A stretch of DNA of 64,000 nt from Hymenobacter jeollabukensis (GCF_005771675.1 NZ_VAJM01000017.1:1-64000), one strand, 5' to 3'; counted from the stretch's first letter, positions 18,241-26,416 are shown. Program-made: numbers and translations. Notes: generated by a model not told the origin, from the letters alone.

Positions 18241-18666
18241 ATGAAAAAAACTCACTTACTGGCCCTCGTGGTCATTGCCATTGCCATCAGCATCGTCATG
18301 GCCACCGCCGGCGACGCGTCGGTGTACGTCTCGTTCAAGGAAGCCAAGGAGCTGGCCGCCGACGGCGACCTGCGCAAGGTGCACGTGGTGGGCCGCCTGC
18401 CCCACGACGCGCAGAAAAACATCGTCGGGATGCAGTACAACCCCACGCTGGACCCGAACTACTTCGCCTTCATGCTGGTGGACACCAACCACGTGCAGCA
18501 GCAGGTGGTGTACTACAACCCCAAGCCCCAGGACTTCGACAAGTCGGAGCAGGTGGTCATCACCGGCAACATGCGCAACGACATCTTCGTGGCCGACAAA
18601 ATCCTGCTGAAGTGCCCGTCGAAGTACGTGGAGAAGGAAGTGAAAGGCGCCACCGCTTCGCGGTAA
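18241..18666 (+). CDS. ccmE: Heme chaperone CcmE, CxxxY variant
   Basis: A 141-residue periplasmic OB-fold heme chaperone held by an N-terminal anchor (LLALVVIAIAISIVM). Family features are the VHVVGRLP strand, the FMLVDTN region and VVITGNMRNDIFVADKILLKCPSKY. In classic CcmE a His in HxxxY binds heme covalently. Here the residues are CPSKY, the Cys (CxxxY) form known from some archaeal and other Ccm systems. It lies between the ccmD-like gene and ccmF, and an AT-rich palindrome follows its stop. Confidence 0.85.
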   Translation: MKKTHLLALVVIAIAISIVMATAGDASVYVSFKEAKELAADGDLRKVHVVGRLPHDAQKNIVGMQYNPTLDPNYFAFMLVDTNHVQQQVVYYNPKPQDFDKSEQVVITGNMRNDIFVADKILLKCPSKYVEKEVKGATASR

Positions 18667-18670
18667 TGAA

Positions 18671-18783
18671 TAATTAATAATTAAGAATTAATAATTGGGG
18701 CTGATGCTCCAGTTGTAGCGCAAAACGGGCCATGACAGGCGCGGCAGCGGCAATTCTTAATTATTAATTCTTAATTATTAATT
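18671..18783. repeat. AT-only inverted repeat between ccmE and ccmF
   Basis: Two perfect 25-base arms (18672-18696 and 18759-18783) are built from AATTAATAATTAAG-like words with almost no G or C, in a locus that is otherwise GC-rich. The left arm starts 5 bases after the ccmE stop and the right arm ends 7 bases before the ccmF ATG. Confidence 0.9.
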
Positions 18784-18790
18784 GGAAAAC

Positions 18791-21370
18791 ATGAACATAG
18801 GCGACTGGGGACATTTGGGCGTTATCGTGGCCTTCGTGGCGGCGGTAGTGTCGGCGTTGGGGTATTTTATGGCGGCGCGCGGCCGGGCCCTGGGCGAGGT
18901 AGATGCCTCGTGGCAGCGGCTGGGGCGCGGCGCTTTTCTGGTGCACGGCGTGGCCGTCTTCGGCGTCATCGTGGCGCTGTTCGGCATCATTCACGGGCAC
19001 CGCTACGAGTACTACTACGCCTGGTCGCACAGCAGCAACCACCTGCCGGTGTACTACATGATTTCTTGCTTCTGGGAAGGCCAGGAGGGCTCGTTCCTGC
19101 TCTGGATTTTCTGGCACGTGCTCATCGGCTTCTGGCTGATTCGCTCGGCCAAGCAGTGGGAAGCCCCGGTTATGGCCGTATTTGCCTTCGTGCAGCTCTT
19201 CCTCACCTCCATGATTCTGGGCGTGATGCTGGGCGGCATCAAGCTGGGCTCCTCGCCCTTCATTCTGATGAAGGAGTTTATGCCCGACCTGCCGGTCTAC
19301 AAGCTCAACCCCGATTTCGTGCCCCAGGACGGCACCGGCCTGAACCCGCTGCTGCAGAACTACTGGATGGTGATTCACCCGCCCACGTTGTTCCTGGGCT
19401 TCGCCCTCACGCTGGTGCCCTTCGCTTACGCGGTGGCCGGCCTCTGGAAAAACCAGCTCACCAACTGGGTGCAGCCGGCCATCCGCTGGAGCCTCGTCGG
19501 GGGCGGCGTGCTGGGCGTGGGCGTGATGATGGGCGCCTACTGGGCCTACGAGACGCTGAACTTCGGCGGCTACTGGAACTGGGACCCGGTGGAAAACGCC
19601 GTGTACATTCCCTGGCTGGTGCTGGTGGCAGCTCTGCACGCCCTGGTGCTCTGGCAGCGCGGCAAAACCGGCCTGCGCACCGCCTTTAGCCTGGTGGTAG
19701 CCACCTTCCTGCTCGTGCTCTACGCTACGTTCCTCACGCGCTCGGGCGTGCTGGGCAACGCCTCCGTCCACTCCTTCACCGACCTGGGCCTGTCGGGCCA
19801 GCTGCTGCTGTACCTGATGGCCTTCGTGGTGCTCAGCATCGGGCTGCTGGTGTGGCGCTGGAAGCAGATTCCGGTGTCGGAGAAAGAGCTGACCATGTAC
19901 CACCCCGAGCTGTGGGTGTTCATCGGCGCGACGGTGCTCTGCCTGGGCGCCTTCCAGGTGCTCGTGACGACCAGCATTCCGGTCTACAACGCCATTGTGG
20001 GCTTCTTCGGCGTGAAGTCGAACCTGGCGCTGCCGGCCGACCAGATTGCCCACTACACCAAGATTCAGCTGTGGATGGGCGTGTTCGTGGCCCTGCTTTC
20101 GGGCATTGCCCAGCTGCTGTGGTGGCAGCGCAACGACAAGGAAACCGTCAGCGCCACCTTCACCATCCCGGCCATTCTGACCCTGCTCGGGGCCAGCCTC
20201 GTCATCCTGCTGGTGCGCCAGAACGGCGACCATCAGATGTCCCTGCCCTACATTGCCCTGCTGACCACCGGCCTGTTCGGGCTGCTGGCCAACGTGAGCA
20301 TGCTGATTCAGCTGCTGCGCCGCGGGGTGCGCCTCTCGGGCGGGGCCGTGTCGCACATCGGCATTGCGCTGATGCTGCTGGGCATCCTGGCTTCGGCCGG
20401 CTACTCCAAGATTATTTCGCAGAACACCTCCGGCCTGCTCTACTCGCGTGAATTCTCCGAGGAGCTGAACCGCGACAACGTGCTGCTCTGGCGCAACGAC
20501 GCGGCCAAAATGGGCAAGTACGAGCTGACCTACACCGGCCAGTACTTCGACGTGCCCGGCGTGCCGGAGTACGTGAACAAGGAGCTGCTCTTCCCCGTCG
20601 CCAACGATGAGTACAAGGCTATTGCCCGGGGCGAAATCAAGGTAGGGGAGAAGACCTACTACAAGGCCGGCGACACGCTGACCATTCGCCCCGAGGACAC
20701 CTACTACCGCGTGGCCTACAAGCAGCCGAAGACCGGCGAGGAGTTCGTGCTCTTCCCGCGCGCCCAGGCCAACGAGGAAATGGGCGGCCTGCTCGCCTCG
20801 CCCGATATCAAGCTGTTCTGGGACCACGACATCTACTCGCACATCTCGTCGGTGCCCGATCCGAACAAGGAAAAGGACTGGTCGGAGGCCAAGCAGTTCA
20901 CCGTGGCCATGAACGACACCTTGTTCCTGAACGACTACTTCGCCGTGTTCAAGAACGCCGAGCCGGCGCATAACACCGCTGGCCTGGGCCTCGCCAAAGA
21001 CGACATTGCCGTGCAGGGCGACATCATCGTCTACGGCGAGAAAGGCCGCCAGTACCACGTGCACCCCATTTTCCTGGTGAAGAACGGCCTGGTAGGCCGC
21101 GTGGCCGACGAGGTGGAAGACCTCGGCCTACGCATCACCCTCGACAACATCGACCCGCAGAAGGGCAAGTTTACCTTCGGCGTGGCCACCACCCAGAAGG
21201 ACTACGTCATCCTGAAGGCTATGGAAAAGCCCTTCATCAACCTGCTCTGGAGCGGTACCCTGCTCATGGGCCTGGGCTTCGGCATTGCGGTGGTGCAGCG
21301 CGGGCGCAAGCCCCGCCCGGTGCCGGCCAGCAAAGCCCCGCGCTCCGCCAAGCAGCCGCAGGCCGCTTAA
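18791..21370 (+). CDS. ccmF: Cytochrome c heme lyase component CcmF (CcsA family)
   Basis: An 859-residue polytopic membrane protein that attaches heme to apocytochromes c. The WWD-type heme-handling motif is GGYWNWDPVENAVYIPW, with FLTRSGVLGNASVHSF and WEGQEGSFLLWIFWH nearby, all diagnostic of CcmF. About fifteen membrane segments are apparent. A periplasmic domain lies around residues 550-820, then one last membrane segment and a basic tail. ATG 18791 is preferred over an upstream TTG at 18782 that lies inside the palindrome. It is the last gene of the operon and is followed by a strong terminator. Confidence 0.92.
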   Translation: MNIGDWGHLGVIVAFVAAVVSALGYFMAARGRALGEVDASWQRLGRGAFLVHGVAVFGVIVALFGIIHGHRYEYYYAWSHSSNHLPVYYMISCFWEGQEGSFLLWIFWHVLIGFWLIRSAKQWEAPVMAVFAFVQLFLTSMILGVMLGGIKLGSSPFILMKEFMPDLPVYKLNPDFVPQDGTGLNPLLQNYWMVIHPPTLFLGFALTLVPFAYAVAGLWKNQLTNWVQPAIRWSLVGGGVLGVGVMMGAYWAYETLNFGGYWNWDPVENAVYIPWLVLVAALHALVLWQRGKTGLRTAFSLVVATFLLVLYATFLTRSGVLGNASVHSFTDLGLSGQLLLYLMAFVVLSIGLLVWRWKQIPVSEKELTMYHPELWVFIGATVLCLGAFQVLVTTSIPVYNAIVGFFGVKSNLALPADQIAHYTKIQLWMGVFVALLSGIAQLLWWQRNDKETVSATFTIPAILTLLGASLVILLVRQNGDHQMSLPYIALLTTGLFGLLANVSMLIQLLRRGVRLSGGAVSHIGIALMLLGILASAGYSKIISQNTSGLLYSREFSEELNRDNVLLWRNDAAKMGKYELTYTGQYFDVPGVPEYVNKELLFPVANDEYKAIARGEIKVGEKTYYKAGDTLTIRPEDTYYRVAYKQPKTGEEFVLFPRAQANEEMGGLLASPDIKLFWDHDIYSHISSVPDPNKEKDWSEAKQFTVAMNDTLFLNDYFAVFKNAEPAHNTAGLGLAKDDIAVQGDIIVYGEKGRQYHVHPIFLVKNGLVGRVADEVEDLGLRITLDNIDPQKGKFTFGVATTQKDYVILKAMEKPFINLLWSGTLLMGLGFGIAVVQRGRKPRPVPASKAPRSAKQPQAA

Positions 21371-21384
21371 GACCAGTCTCCCAC

Positions 21385-21430
21385 AACGCGCAACGGGCGG
21401 TCCGACGATTCGGGCCGCCCGTTGCGCGTT
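21385..21430 (+). terminator. Intrinsic terminator of the ccm operon
   Basis: A perfect 16-bp stem (21385-21400 with 21415-21430) is followed by TTT, 14 bases after the ccmF stop. Confidence 0.85.
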
Positions 21431-21437
21431 TTATGCC

Positions 21438-21547
21438 GAACCGGAGTGTGCGGTATTTTTGACCAGAGCCATAATACCGCACACTGTTGCGGCAAAAGTT
21501 GTGCGGTATTTGGCCTCGTTCTGCCGATACCGCACAACATCCGGTTC
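21438..21547. repeat. Branched palindromic element with four TGTGCGGTAT words
   Basis: An 8-bp outer stem (GAACCGGA at 21438-21445 with 21540-21547) encloses two perfect 12-bp hairpins: 21446-21457 with 21473-21484, and 21498-21509 with 21527-21538. The inner arms share TGTGCGGTAT. No gene is seen in 21371-21689; apart from this element and two terminators the stretch holds nothing recognised. Confidence 0.8.
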
Positions 21548-21630
21548 TGGATGGCTGCTGGCAATGCGGGTTGCCGGCTCGGTAATCGAAAGCTGGATAC
21601 GGCGCGAGGCGCTGCATCAAGTACAAAAAC

Positions 21631-21662
21631 AACGGGCGGCCCGCCAATGCGAGCCGCCCGTT
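21631..21662 (-). terminator. Intrinsic terminator of the minus-strand secreted protein gene
   Basis: A perfect 10-bp stem (AACGGGCGGC with its complement) is followed on the minus strand by GTTTTTG, 28 bases beyond the stop codon. Confidence 0.8.
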
Positions 21663-21689
21663 GCCGTTAATCGACAAGCCAGAGTATCC

Positions 21690-23642
21690 TTACTTGCTGA
21701 TGCTGATGGTGCGCATCGTGTACTGGCCGCCGTCGTTCACTTTAAGGGTGTAGAGGCCGTTGGCCAGGTGCGAGAGGTTGAGCTTGTTCTCGAAGTTGTC
21801 GCGCACCGAGCTGGTGTACACGCGCTGGCCGAGCAGGTTGGTCACTTCCACTTGCAGGCCGCTGATGGCATTAGCCCCGCGCACTGCCAGCGTAAACTCG
21901 CCGTTCGAGGGGTTCGGGTACACGCTGATGGCCGATTCCAGGGCCTTCGATACGCCCGTAGTGGTGTTCAGCACCGCATCCATCAGCAGGATGCCGTAGT
22001 TCTGAGCGGACAGGTCGGAGGGCGCATTAGCCCCCGTGGCGTTCAACGGCGCAACGATGTAGAAGGTACCCGTGCGGGTCGGGTTTTCGGGCTGGAACGA
22101 GGCCGGGTAGAAGATGGCGCTGCCGGTGGGGTTCACCACCCCGATGCCCACGTAGAAGCTGCCCGCAGTTACGCTGACCGGCGTCGTGAACGTGAACGGC
22201 TTGTAGGCGTCGACGTCCGTTGCCTGAATCACGTAATCGGCTGAGCGCGCAATGACGGTGCCCGTGCTGTTGAGAGCCACGGCGAAAACCGTGCGGCCCA
22301 CCGACGTATTCGCCGGCGTGGTGCTGCTGCCCAGGAAGATGTTGGCCCCGGTCAGGGTGCGGGTAGCCGTGGTGTTGTACTTGGTCAGGAAGGCGCCGGT
22401 GGCGTTGGCCGGCTGAATGCCCACCAGGCTCGTAGCCGTGTTGCTGTTGGCGTAGCTGAGCAGGTTGTCCGTTACCTGTTGCGTCACCGTTTTGGTGTTG
22501 TTCGACCCGTTGTCATCCGAGAGCAGGCTCACCGTAACGGTGTTGGTGCCGAGGGCCGTCGGCGTGTACGGGTCAAACGTAACCGTGGCCGAAGCACCGG
22601 CAGCCAGCGTGCCAATGGACTTGAGGTTGGAGTAAGTATTGGCGCCTGACACGTTCAGCGTGACCGGAATCAGCGTTTGCGTGGCCGTGCCCACGTTGCG
22701 GAAGATGGCCGATACCACTTGGCCGCCGCCGCCGCTGAGCGGAATCTTGGTCATCGAGTACACCAGTTGCACCTCGATGTCGTTGGCGTACTGCGGCACG
22801 AAGCGCAGGGTGCGGCCGGCATCGGGCAAAACGGTGCTGCGGAAGTTCAGAGCGTTGTCCCCGTTGGCCGTAGAGGTGGTGGGCACGTAGGGCTCGTTCT
22901 TGTAAGTCATCGTGCTCCACGGGTTCACGGAAGCGTGGCTGACCAGCAGCAGTTGCCCCGCGAGCGGGCCGCTGCCCTTCAGGCCCGCCGTGGCCCAGTG
23001 CGGAGCCGCCGACGCCGGAGCGGTGGTGGCCGTGGCCGTGCCGTACACGAACTCGATGACGCTGGTGGTTTCGTACAGCTTCACCTGGAACGAGAAGTTG
23101 GCATAGTGCTTGGGCGTGGCGCCGGCTTTGTCGCTGACGTTTTTCCACTGAATGGTGCAGACGCGGTTGGGCGCGGTACCGGTAGTGGCTACGCGGTATT
23201 CAGCGCCGCCCGTACCATTGCCGGCTTCCAGGTCGAAGTTGAACGGCATCAGCAGGTTCACGTCGGCCGCATTGATGCTGTTGGCGGGCCCGTCCAGGGA
23301 AGGCTGGTTTTCGGTGCTGTAGAGGGCCGCGCTGCTCGGTGCCGTAGTGCCCAGTTTCAGGGCGCCGTTCGTATTCAGGATGAATTGCTGGAACGACTGG
23401 CCGTTGTAGCTGAACGTGAACCCGATATTTTGGGCCGCCGAGTTGGCGTCGTCGGTGCTGGTGGTGCTGATGGCGGTGCCGGTGGCGGCCAGGTCGGTGT
23501 AGGTGCCCGGTACGTTCTGTACCAGCGGCACGGTGTAGCTAAGCGTTTGGGCCGAGGCGGCGGTGCCGGTTAGCGCCAAAAGGCCCAACAGGGCCAGACC
23601 GCGCCAGGCGCCCCGGCGGGTGATGCGGTTGGAGGACAGCAT
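21690..23642 (-). CDS. Secreted protein with T9SS C-terminal sorting domain
   Basis: A 650-residue exported protein. A signal peptide ends near GTAASAQTLS. The first part has a jelly-roll-like region (NIGFTFSYNGQSFQQFILN, YANFSFQVKLYETTSVIEFVYG). A CARDB-like segment follows (VVSAIFRNVGTATQTLIPVTLN, TVSLLSDDNGSNN). The C-terminus is a type A sorting domain (SVYPNPSNGEFTLAVRG, GLYTLKVNDGG). It is a predicted T9SS client of unknown function. It stands alone, divergent from the DUF2520 gene. Confidence 0.85.
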   Translation of the reverse strand: MLSSNRITRRGAWRGLALLGLLALTGTAASAQTLSYTVPLVQNVPGTYTDLAATGTAISTTSTDDANSAAQNIGFTFSYNGQSFQQFILNTNGALKLGTTAPSSAALYSTENQPSLDGPANSINAADVNLLMPFNFDLEAGNGTGGAEYRVATTGTAPNRVCTIQWKNVSDKAGATPKHYANFSFQVKLYETTSVIEFVYGTATATTAPASAAPHWATAGLKGSGPLAGQLLLVSHASVNPWSTMTYKNEPYVPTTSTANGDNALNFRSTVLPDAGRTLRFVPQYANDIEVQLVYSMTKIPLSGGGGQVVSAIFRNVGTATQTLIPVTLNVSGANTYSNLKSIGTLAAGASATVTFDPYTPTALGTNTVTVSLLSDDNGSNNTKTVTQQVTDNLLSYANSNTATSLVGIQPANATGAFLTKYNTTATRTLTGANIFLGSSTTPANTSVGRTVFAVALNSTGTVIARSADYVIQATDVDAYKPFTFTTPVSVTAGSFYVGIGVVNPTGSAIFYPASFQPENPTRTGTFYIVAPLNATGANAPSDLSAQNYGILLMDAVLNTTTGVSKALESAISVYPNPSNGEFTLAVRGANAISGLQVEVTNLLGQRVYTSSVRDNFENKLNLSHLANGLYTLKVNDGGQYTMRTISISK

Positions 23643-23732
23643 GGGGGTGAGTAGGGGTGAGTGAATAAGAAAGAGGAAAAAGTGAGTCAGATGCTCCGCC
23701 AGGCAGCCCTAAAGCAGCAATGGCGCTACAAA

Positions 23733-24587
23733 ATGCGAAATTTCGGCGTCCTTTCAGCATTTCAGCCTTCGCTCTTGCCTGTTTCCATCAAAATAGCCCT
23801 GCTGGGCGCGGGCCGCGTAGCCGCGCAGCTGGCCCCCGCTCTGGCCCGCGCCGGCCACCGGGTAGTGGCCGTCTGGAGCCGCCAAGCCGCCACGGCCCAA
23901 GCCGTGGCCGGGCCCCTGGGCGCCGTGGCGCTGCACGGCCCCGCCCCCGATCTGCGCCTCGCCCCCGCCGCCGACCTCTACCTGCTGGCCGTACCCGACG
24001 ATGCGGCGGCCCAGGTGCTAGCCGCGGCCCAATGGCCCGCCGGCGCGCTGGTGGCCCACACTTCCGGCGCCCTGCCCCTGGCCGTGTTTGCGACCCAGCC
24101 CGCGGTACGCGGCGGCGTGTTTTATCCGCTGCAGACCTTCAGCCCCGGCCGCGCCATCGAGTGGCCGCAGCTGCCGCTGTGCCTGGAGGCGGCCGATGCG
24201 GCCGGGCTGGCCGTGCTGCGGCAGGTGGCGGCCTCGCTCAGCCAGCGGGTGCTGCTGGTGGCCACCGCCCAGCGCCAGCAGCTGCACGTGGCAGCCGTGT
24301 TTGCCAGCAACTTCACCAACCACCTGCTCGGCCTGGCCGACGCCCTGCTCGCCGAAGCCCACCTGCCCGCCGACCTGCTGAATCCGCTGGTGCGCGAAAC
24401 CGTCGATAAAGCCCTGCACAACCCGCCCTTTCGGGTGCAGACCGGCCCGGCCATCCGCCATGACGCGGCTACCATTGCCACGCACACGGCGGCGCTGGCG
24501 GCGCACCCGCGCTGGCAGGCGCTGTACGCGCAGCTTACGGCCAGCATTCAGGCCACTGCGCCCGCGCCCGGGGCCAAGGAAGACTGA
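23733..24587 (+). CDS. Rossmann-like DUF2520 protein
   Basis: A 284-residue cytoplasmic protein with an N-terminal NAD(P)-binding fold (IKIALLGAGRVAAQLAPALA, LYLLAVPDDAAAQVLA, VAHTSGALPL) and the helical DUF2520 C-terminal domain (HVAAVFASNFTNHLLGLADALL, NPLVRETVDKAL, GPAIRHDAATI). The arrangement resembles ketopantoate or pyrroline-5-carboxylate reductases, but the substrate is unknown. The true start could instead be TTG 23775, since family members begin just before the first strand. In Bacteroidota this gene commonly neighbours kdsC and a UbiA-type prenyltransferase, as here. Confidence 0.82.
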   Translation: MRNFGVLSAFQPSLLPVSIKIALLGAGRVAAQLAPALARAGHRVVAVWSRQAATAQAVAGPLGAVALHGPAPDLRLAPAADLYLLAVPDDAAAQVLAAAQWPAGALVAHTSGALPLAVFATQPAVRGGVFYPLQTFSPGRAIEWPQLPLCLEAADAAGLAVLRQVAASLSQRVLLVATAQRQQLHVAAVFASNFTNHLLGLADALLAEAHLPADLLNPLVRETVDKALHNPPFRVQTGPAIRHDAATIATHTAALAAHPRWQALYAQLTASIQATAPAPGAKED

Positions 24588-24636
24588 GCCGGGCCAAACA
24601 TCAGGCCGGGGTTCCGACTTTATGCAGCGGCCTGCG

Positions 24637-24644
24637 TACCTTTG
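24637..24644 (+). promoter_or_regulatory. -7 promoter box of the ferredoxin gene
   Basis: TACCTTTG is a perfect TAnnTTTG match 33 bases before the GTG start at 24678. An in-frame ATG-like start at 24642 would lie inside this box and is therefore unlikely. Confidence 0.7.
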
Positions 24645-24677
24645 CGGCCTTATTTTCACCTCGCAAGCACCTTACGC

Positions 24678-25010
24678 GTGAAAGCCGTCAATATCACCTT
24701 CAAGTTTTCGGACGGGCAGCCCGAGCAAACCCACGTGGCCGCGGAAGGCGAGTCGGTGCTGGATGTAGCGCTGAACAACGGCATCCAGCTGCAGCACAAC
24801 TGCGGCGGGGTGTGCGGCTGCAGCACCTGCCACGTGTACGTGCTGCAGGGCGGCGACGAGCTGCCGGAAATCAGCGACAAGGAAGAAGACTTCATCGACC
24901 GCGCCGTCAACCCGCGCCTCAGCTCCCGCCTGGCCTGCCAGTGCGTGGTGCAATCCGCCAGCGAAAACCTCGTCATCGAAATTCCCAAACAGGACTTCCT
25001 GGGCCACTAA
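24678..25010 (+). CDS. [2Fe-2S] ferredoxin, adrenodoxin type
   Basis: A 110-residue electron carrier. Cluster ligands are in HNCGGVCGCSTCHVY and LACQCVV, with the spacing of ISC-type (Fdx/adrenodoxin) ferredoxins. An acidic interaction helix (DELPEISDKEEDFID) precedes the last ligand. It probably feeds electrons to iron-sulfur cluster assembly, which fits the iscX gene directly downstream. GTG 24678 is chosen from the promoter position and because the domain begins at KAVNITFKFSDG. Confidence 0.88.
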   Translation: MKAVNITFKFSDGQPEQTHVAAEGESVLDVALNNGIQLQHNCGGVCGCSTCHVYVLQGGDELPEISDKEEDFIDRAVNPRLSSRLACQCVVQSASENLVIEIPKQDFLGH

Positions 25011-25017
25011 TTCCGAA

Positions 25018-25093
25018 GTTGTCAGTTGCGGGTTGTCAGTTGACAGTTCGTGCTGATGCCTAGCCTGACAACTGATAACTAGCAACTGACAAC
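25018..25093. repeat. Low-complexity inverted repeat between ferredoxin and iscX
   Basis: Two 29-base arms (25018-25046 and 25065-25093) match in inverted orientation at 25 positions. Each is built from the word GTTGTCAGTTG. The arms start 8 bases after the ferredoxin stop and end 6 bases before the iscX ATG. Confidence 0.85.
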
Positions 25094-25099
25094 CGCACT

Positions 25100-25336
25100 A
25101 TGACTCACTTCGAGCCGCCGATGCACTGGCAAGACCACGAGGACATTGCCATGGCCCTCTACGAAAAGTTCGGCGACGACTTCACCGAGGCCAAAATCTA
25201 CCGCATCCGCTTCACCGACCTGCTGGACTGGGTGCTGAGCCTGCCCAACTTCGAGGGCACCCGCGAACAGGCCAACGAAGGCCACCTGGAGCAGATCCAG
25301 GCCAAGTGGGTGTACGAGTGGCGCGACAACCAATAG
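25100..25336 (+). CDS. iscX: IscX-like iron-sulfur cluster assembly protein
   Basis: A 78-residue acidic protein matching the IscX (YfhJ) fold: MHWQDHEDIAMALYEKF, then IRFTDLLDWVLSLPNFEGT and NEGHLEQIQAKWVYEW. IscX binds IscS and iron and tunes cluster assembly. Family members are about 66 residues; this one has a slightly longer N-terminus. The neighbouring ferredoxin supports the role. A hairpin precedes its start and a CGTCAT-type palindrome follows its stop. Confidence 0.87.
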   Translation: MTHFEPPMHWQDHEDIAMALYEKFGDDFTEAKIYRIRFTDLLDWVLSLPNFEGTREQANEGHLEQIQAKWVYEWRDNQ

Positions 25337-25362
25337 GTTGTTTAAGGTCTGATACTCCCGAG

Positions 25363-25477
25363 CGTCATTCCGAGCGGAGCCGAGGAATCTCGCGTGCTGA
25401 TGCTGGATAGTAACCTAAATCAGGAAAATACTATCTGGCCAAACACGCGAGGTTCCTCGGCTTCGCTCGCAATGACG
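25363..25477. repeat. CGTCAT-family palindromic element, solo copy
   Basis: This 115-bp hairpin lies between iscX and kdsC. Outer arms (25362-25396 and 25444-25478) agree at about 32 of 35 positions. Inside them CTGGATAGTA faces TACTATCTGG. Its arm words CGAGCGNAGCCGAGGAA and CTCGCGTG recur at 38853-38964 and in the GIY-YIG element at 41005-41427. Confidence 0.85.
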
Positions 25478-25503
25478 GCCCATTTCCGACGCTTCCGTCA
25501 GCT

Positions 25504-25992
25504 ATGTCCACAATTTCTAACCCCGATTTTTCCGCCATCGAGGCCTTCGTGTTCGACGTCGACGGCGTGCTGACCGACGGCACGCTGCTGGCCTTGAGCA
25601 CCGGCGAGCAGGCCCGCACCTTCCACATCCGCGACGGCTACGCCATCCGGCACGCGCTGCGCCGCGGCTACCGGGTGGTTATCATTTCGGGCCGCCAGGA
25701 GGAAGGCGTGCGCCGCCGCCTGGAGTCCTTGGACGTGACGGAAATCTACCTCGGCGTCGACGACAAGGTGCAGGTGTTCGGCGCCTGCGGCCTCGACGCG
25801 GCCCGAGTGGCCTACATGGGCGACGACATGCCCGACCTCGACGTGATGCAGCGCTGCCACCTAGCCGCCTGCCCCGCCGATGCCGCCGCCGACGTGCGCG
25901 CCATCAGCCAGTACGTGGCCCAGCTGCCCGGCGGGCGCGGCGCCGTGCGCGAATTGATTGAGGCCGTGATGAAGGCGCAGGGCCGTTGGTAG
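25504..25992 (+). CDS. kdsC: KDO 8-phosphate phosphatase (HAD family)
   Basis: A 162-residue HAD-superfamily C0 phosphatase that dephosphorylates 3-deoxy-D-manno-octulosonate 8-phosphate for lipopolysaccharide core synthesis. Motif I is FDVDGVLTDG, motif II VVIISGR, and motif IV YMGDDMPDLDVM. HIRDGYAIRHALRRG is a KdsC signature. The length is that of the tetrameric KdsC group without a cap domain. It is separated from iscX by a palindromic element and followed by a cold-shock gene. Confidence 0.9.
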   Translation: MSTISNPDFSAIEAFVFDVDGVLTDGTLLALSTGEQARTFHIRDGYAIRHALRRGYRVVIISGRQEEGVRRRLESLDVTEIYLGVDDKVQVFGACGLDAARVAYMGDDMPDLDVMQRCHLAACPADAAADVRAISQYVAQLPGGRGAVRELIEAVMKAQGRW

Positions 25993-26110
25993 CATCCAAC
26001 GAAGCTTCACGATTTATTCACAACGGGCTGGTAAGGGCAGAGTTGCAAGTGTGCGATATTCCGATACATTTACCGGACATTTTGTTCACCTTTCTCCTTT
26101 TCGCTTACCA

Positions 26111-26305
26111 ATGAAAACAGGAACCGTCAAATTCTTTAATGAGTCGAAGGGCTACGGCTTCATTACGGACGAGGCAACTAAAGAAGACTTCTTCGTGCAC
26201 ATCACCGGCCTCAACGGGGTACAGGTGCAGCAGCACGACCGCGTCGAGTTCGACACGCGCGAAGGTCGCAAGGGCATCAACGCCGTTAACGTGAAGAAAG
26301 TCTGA
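26111..26305 (+). CDS. cspA: Cold-shock domain protein (CspA family)
   Basis: A 64-residue single cold-shock domain. RNP1 is SKGYGFITDE and RNP2 is DFFVHITGL, starting KTGTVKFFNE. It binds single-stranded RNA or DNA and probably destabilises RNA structure. The region from the kdsC stop to the ATG gives a leader of up to about 115 bases without another gene, long enough for the structured leaders common in csp genes. A terminator follows 36 bases after the stop, so it is probably monocistronic. Confidence 0.92.
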   Translation: MKTGTVKFFNESKGYGFITDEATKEDFFVHITGLNGVQVQQHDRVEFDTREGRKGINAVNVKKV

Positions 26306-26341
26306 TAACACTTCTACGCTCCCCGACACTTCTCGCATGAG

Positions 26342-26377
26342 AAAAGCCCCTGCTGCGTCGCGGCGGGGGCTTTTTTC
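26342..26377 (+). terminator. Intrinsic terminator of cspA
   Basis: A 15-bp stem including two G-U pairs closes a GTC loop and runs into TTTTTT. Confidence 0.88.
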
Positions 26378-26408
26378 TGCCATTTGGCTGAGCGGCGGCC
26401 GGCGGGCG

Positions 26409-26416
26409 TAGCTTTG
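26409..26416 (+). promoter_or_regulatory. -7 promoter box of the prenyltransferase gene
   Basis: TAGCTTTG matches TAnnTTTG perfectly, 36 bases before the ATG at 26453 and just after the cspA terminator. Confidence 0.7.

Noticed and set aside
18764-21064. Long open frame of 766 codons antisense to ccmF
   Set aside because: The translation is His/Gln/Val-rich low-complexity sequence, as expected from the complement of a GC-rich membrane-protein gene.
24642-24677. Upstream start for the ferredoxin
   Set aside because: That start falls inside the -7 promoter box, so it would not be in the transcript.
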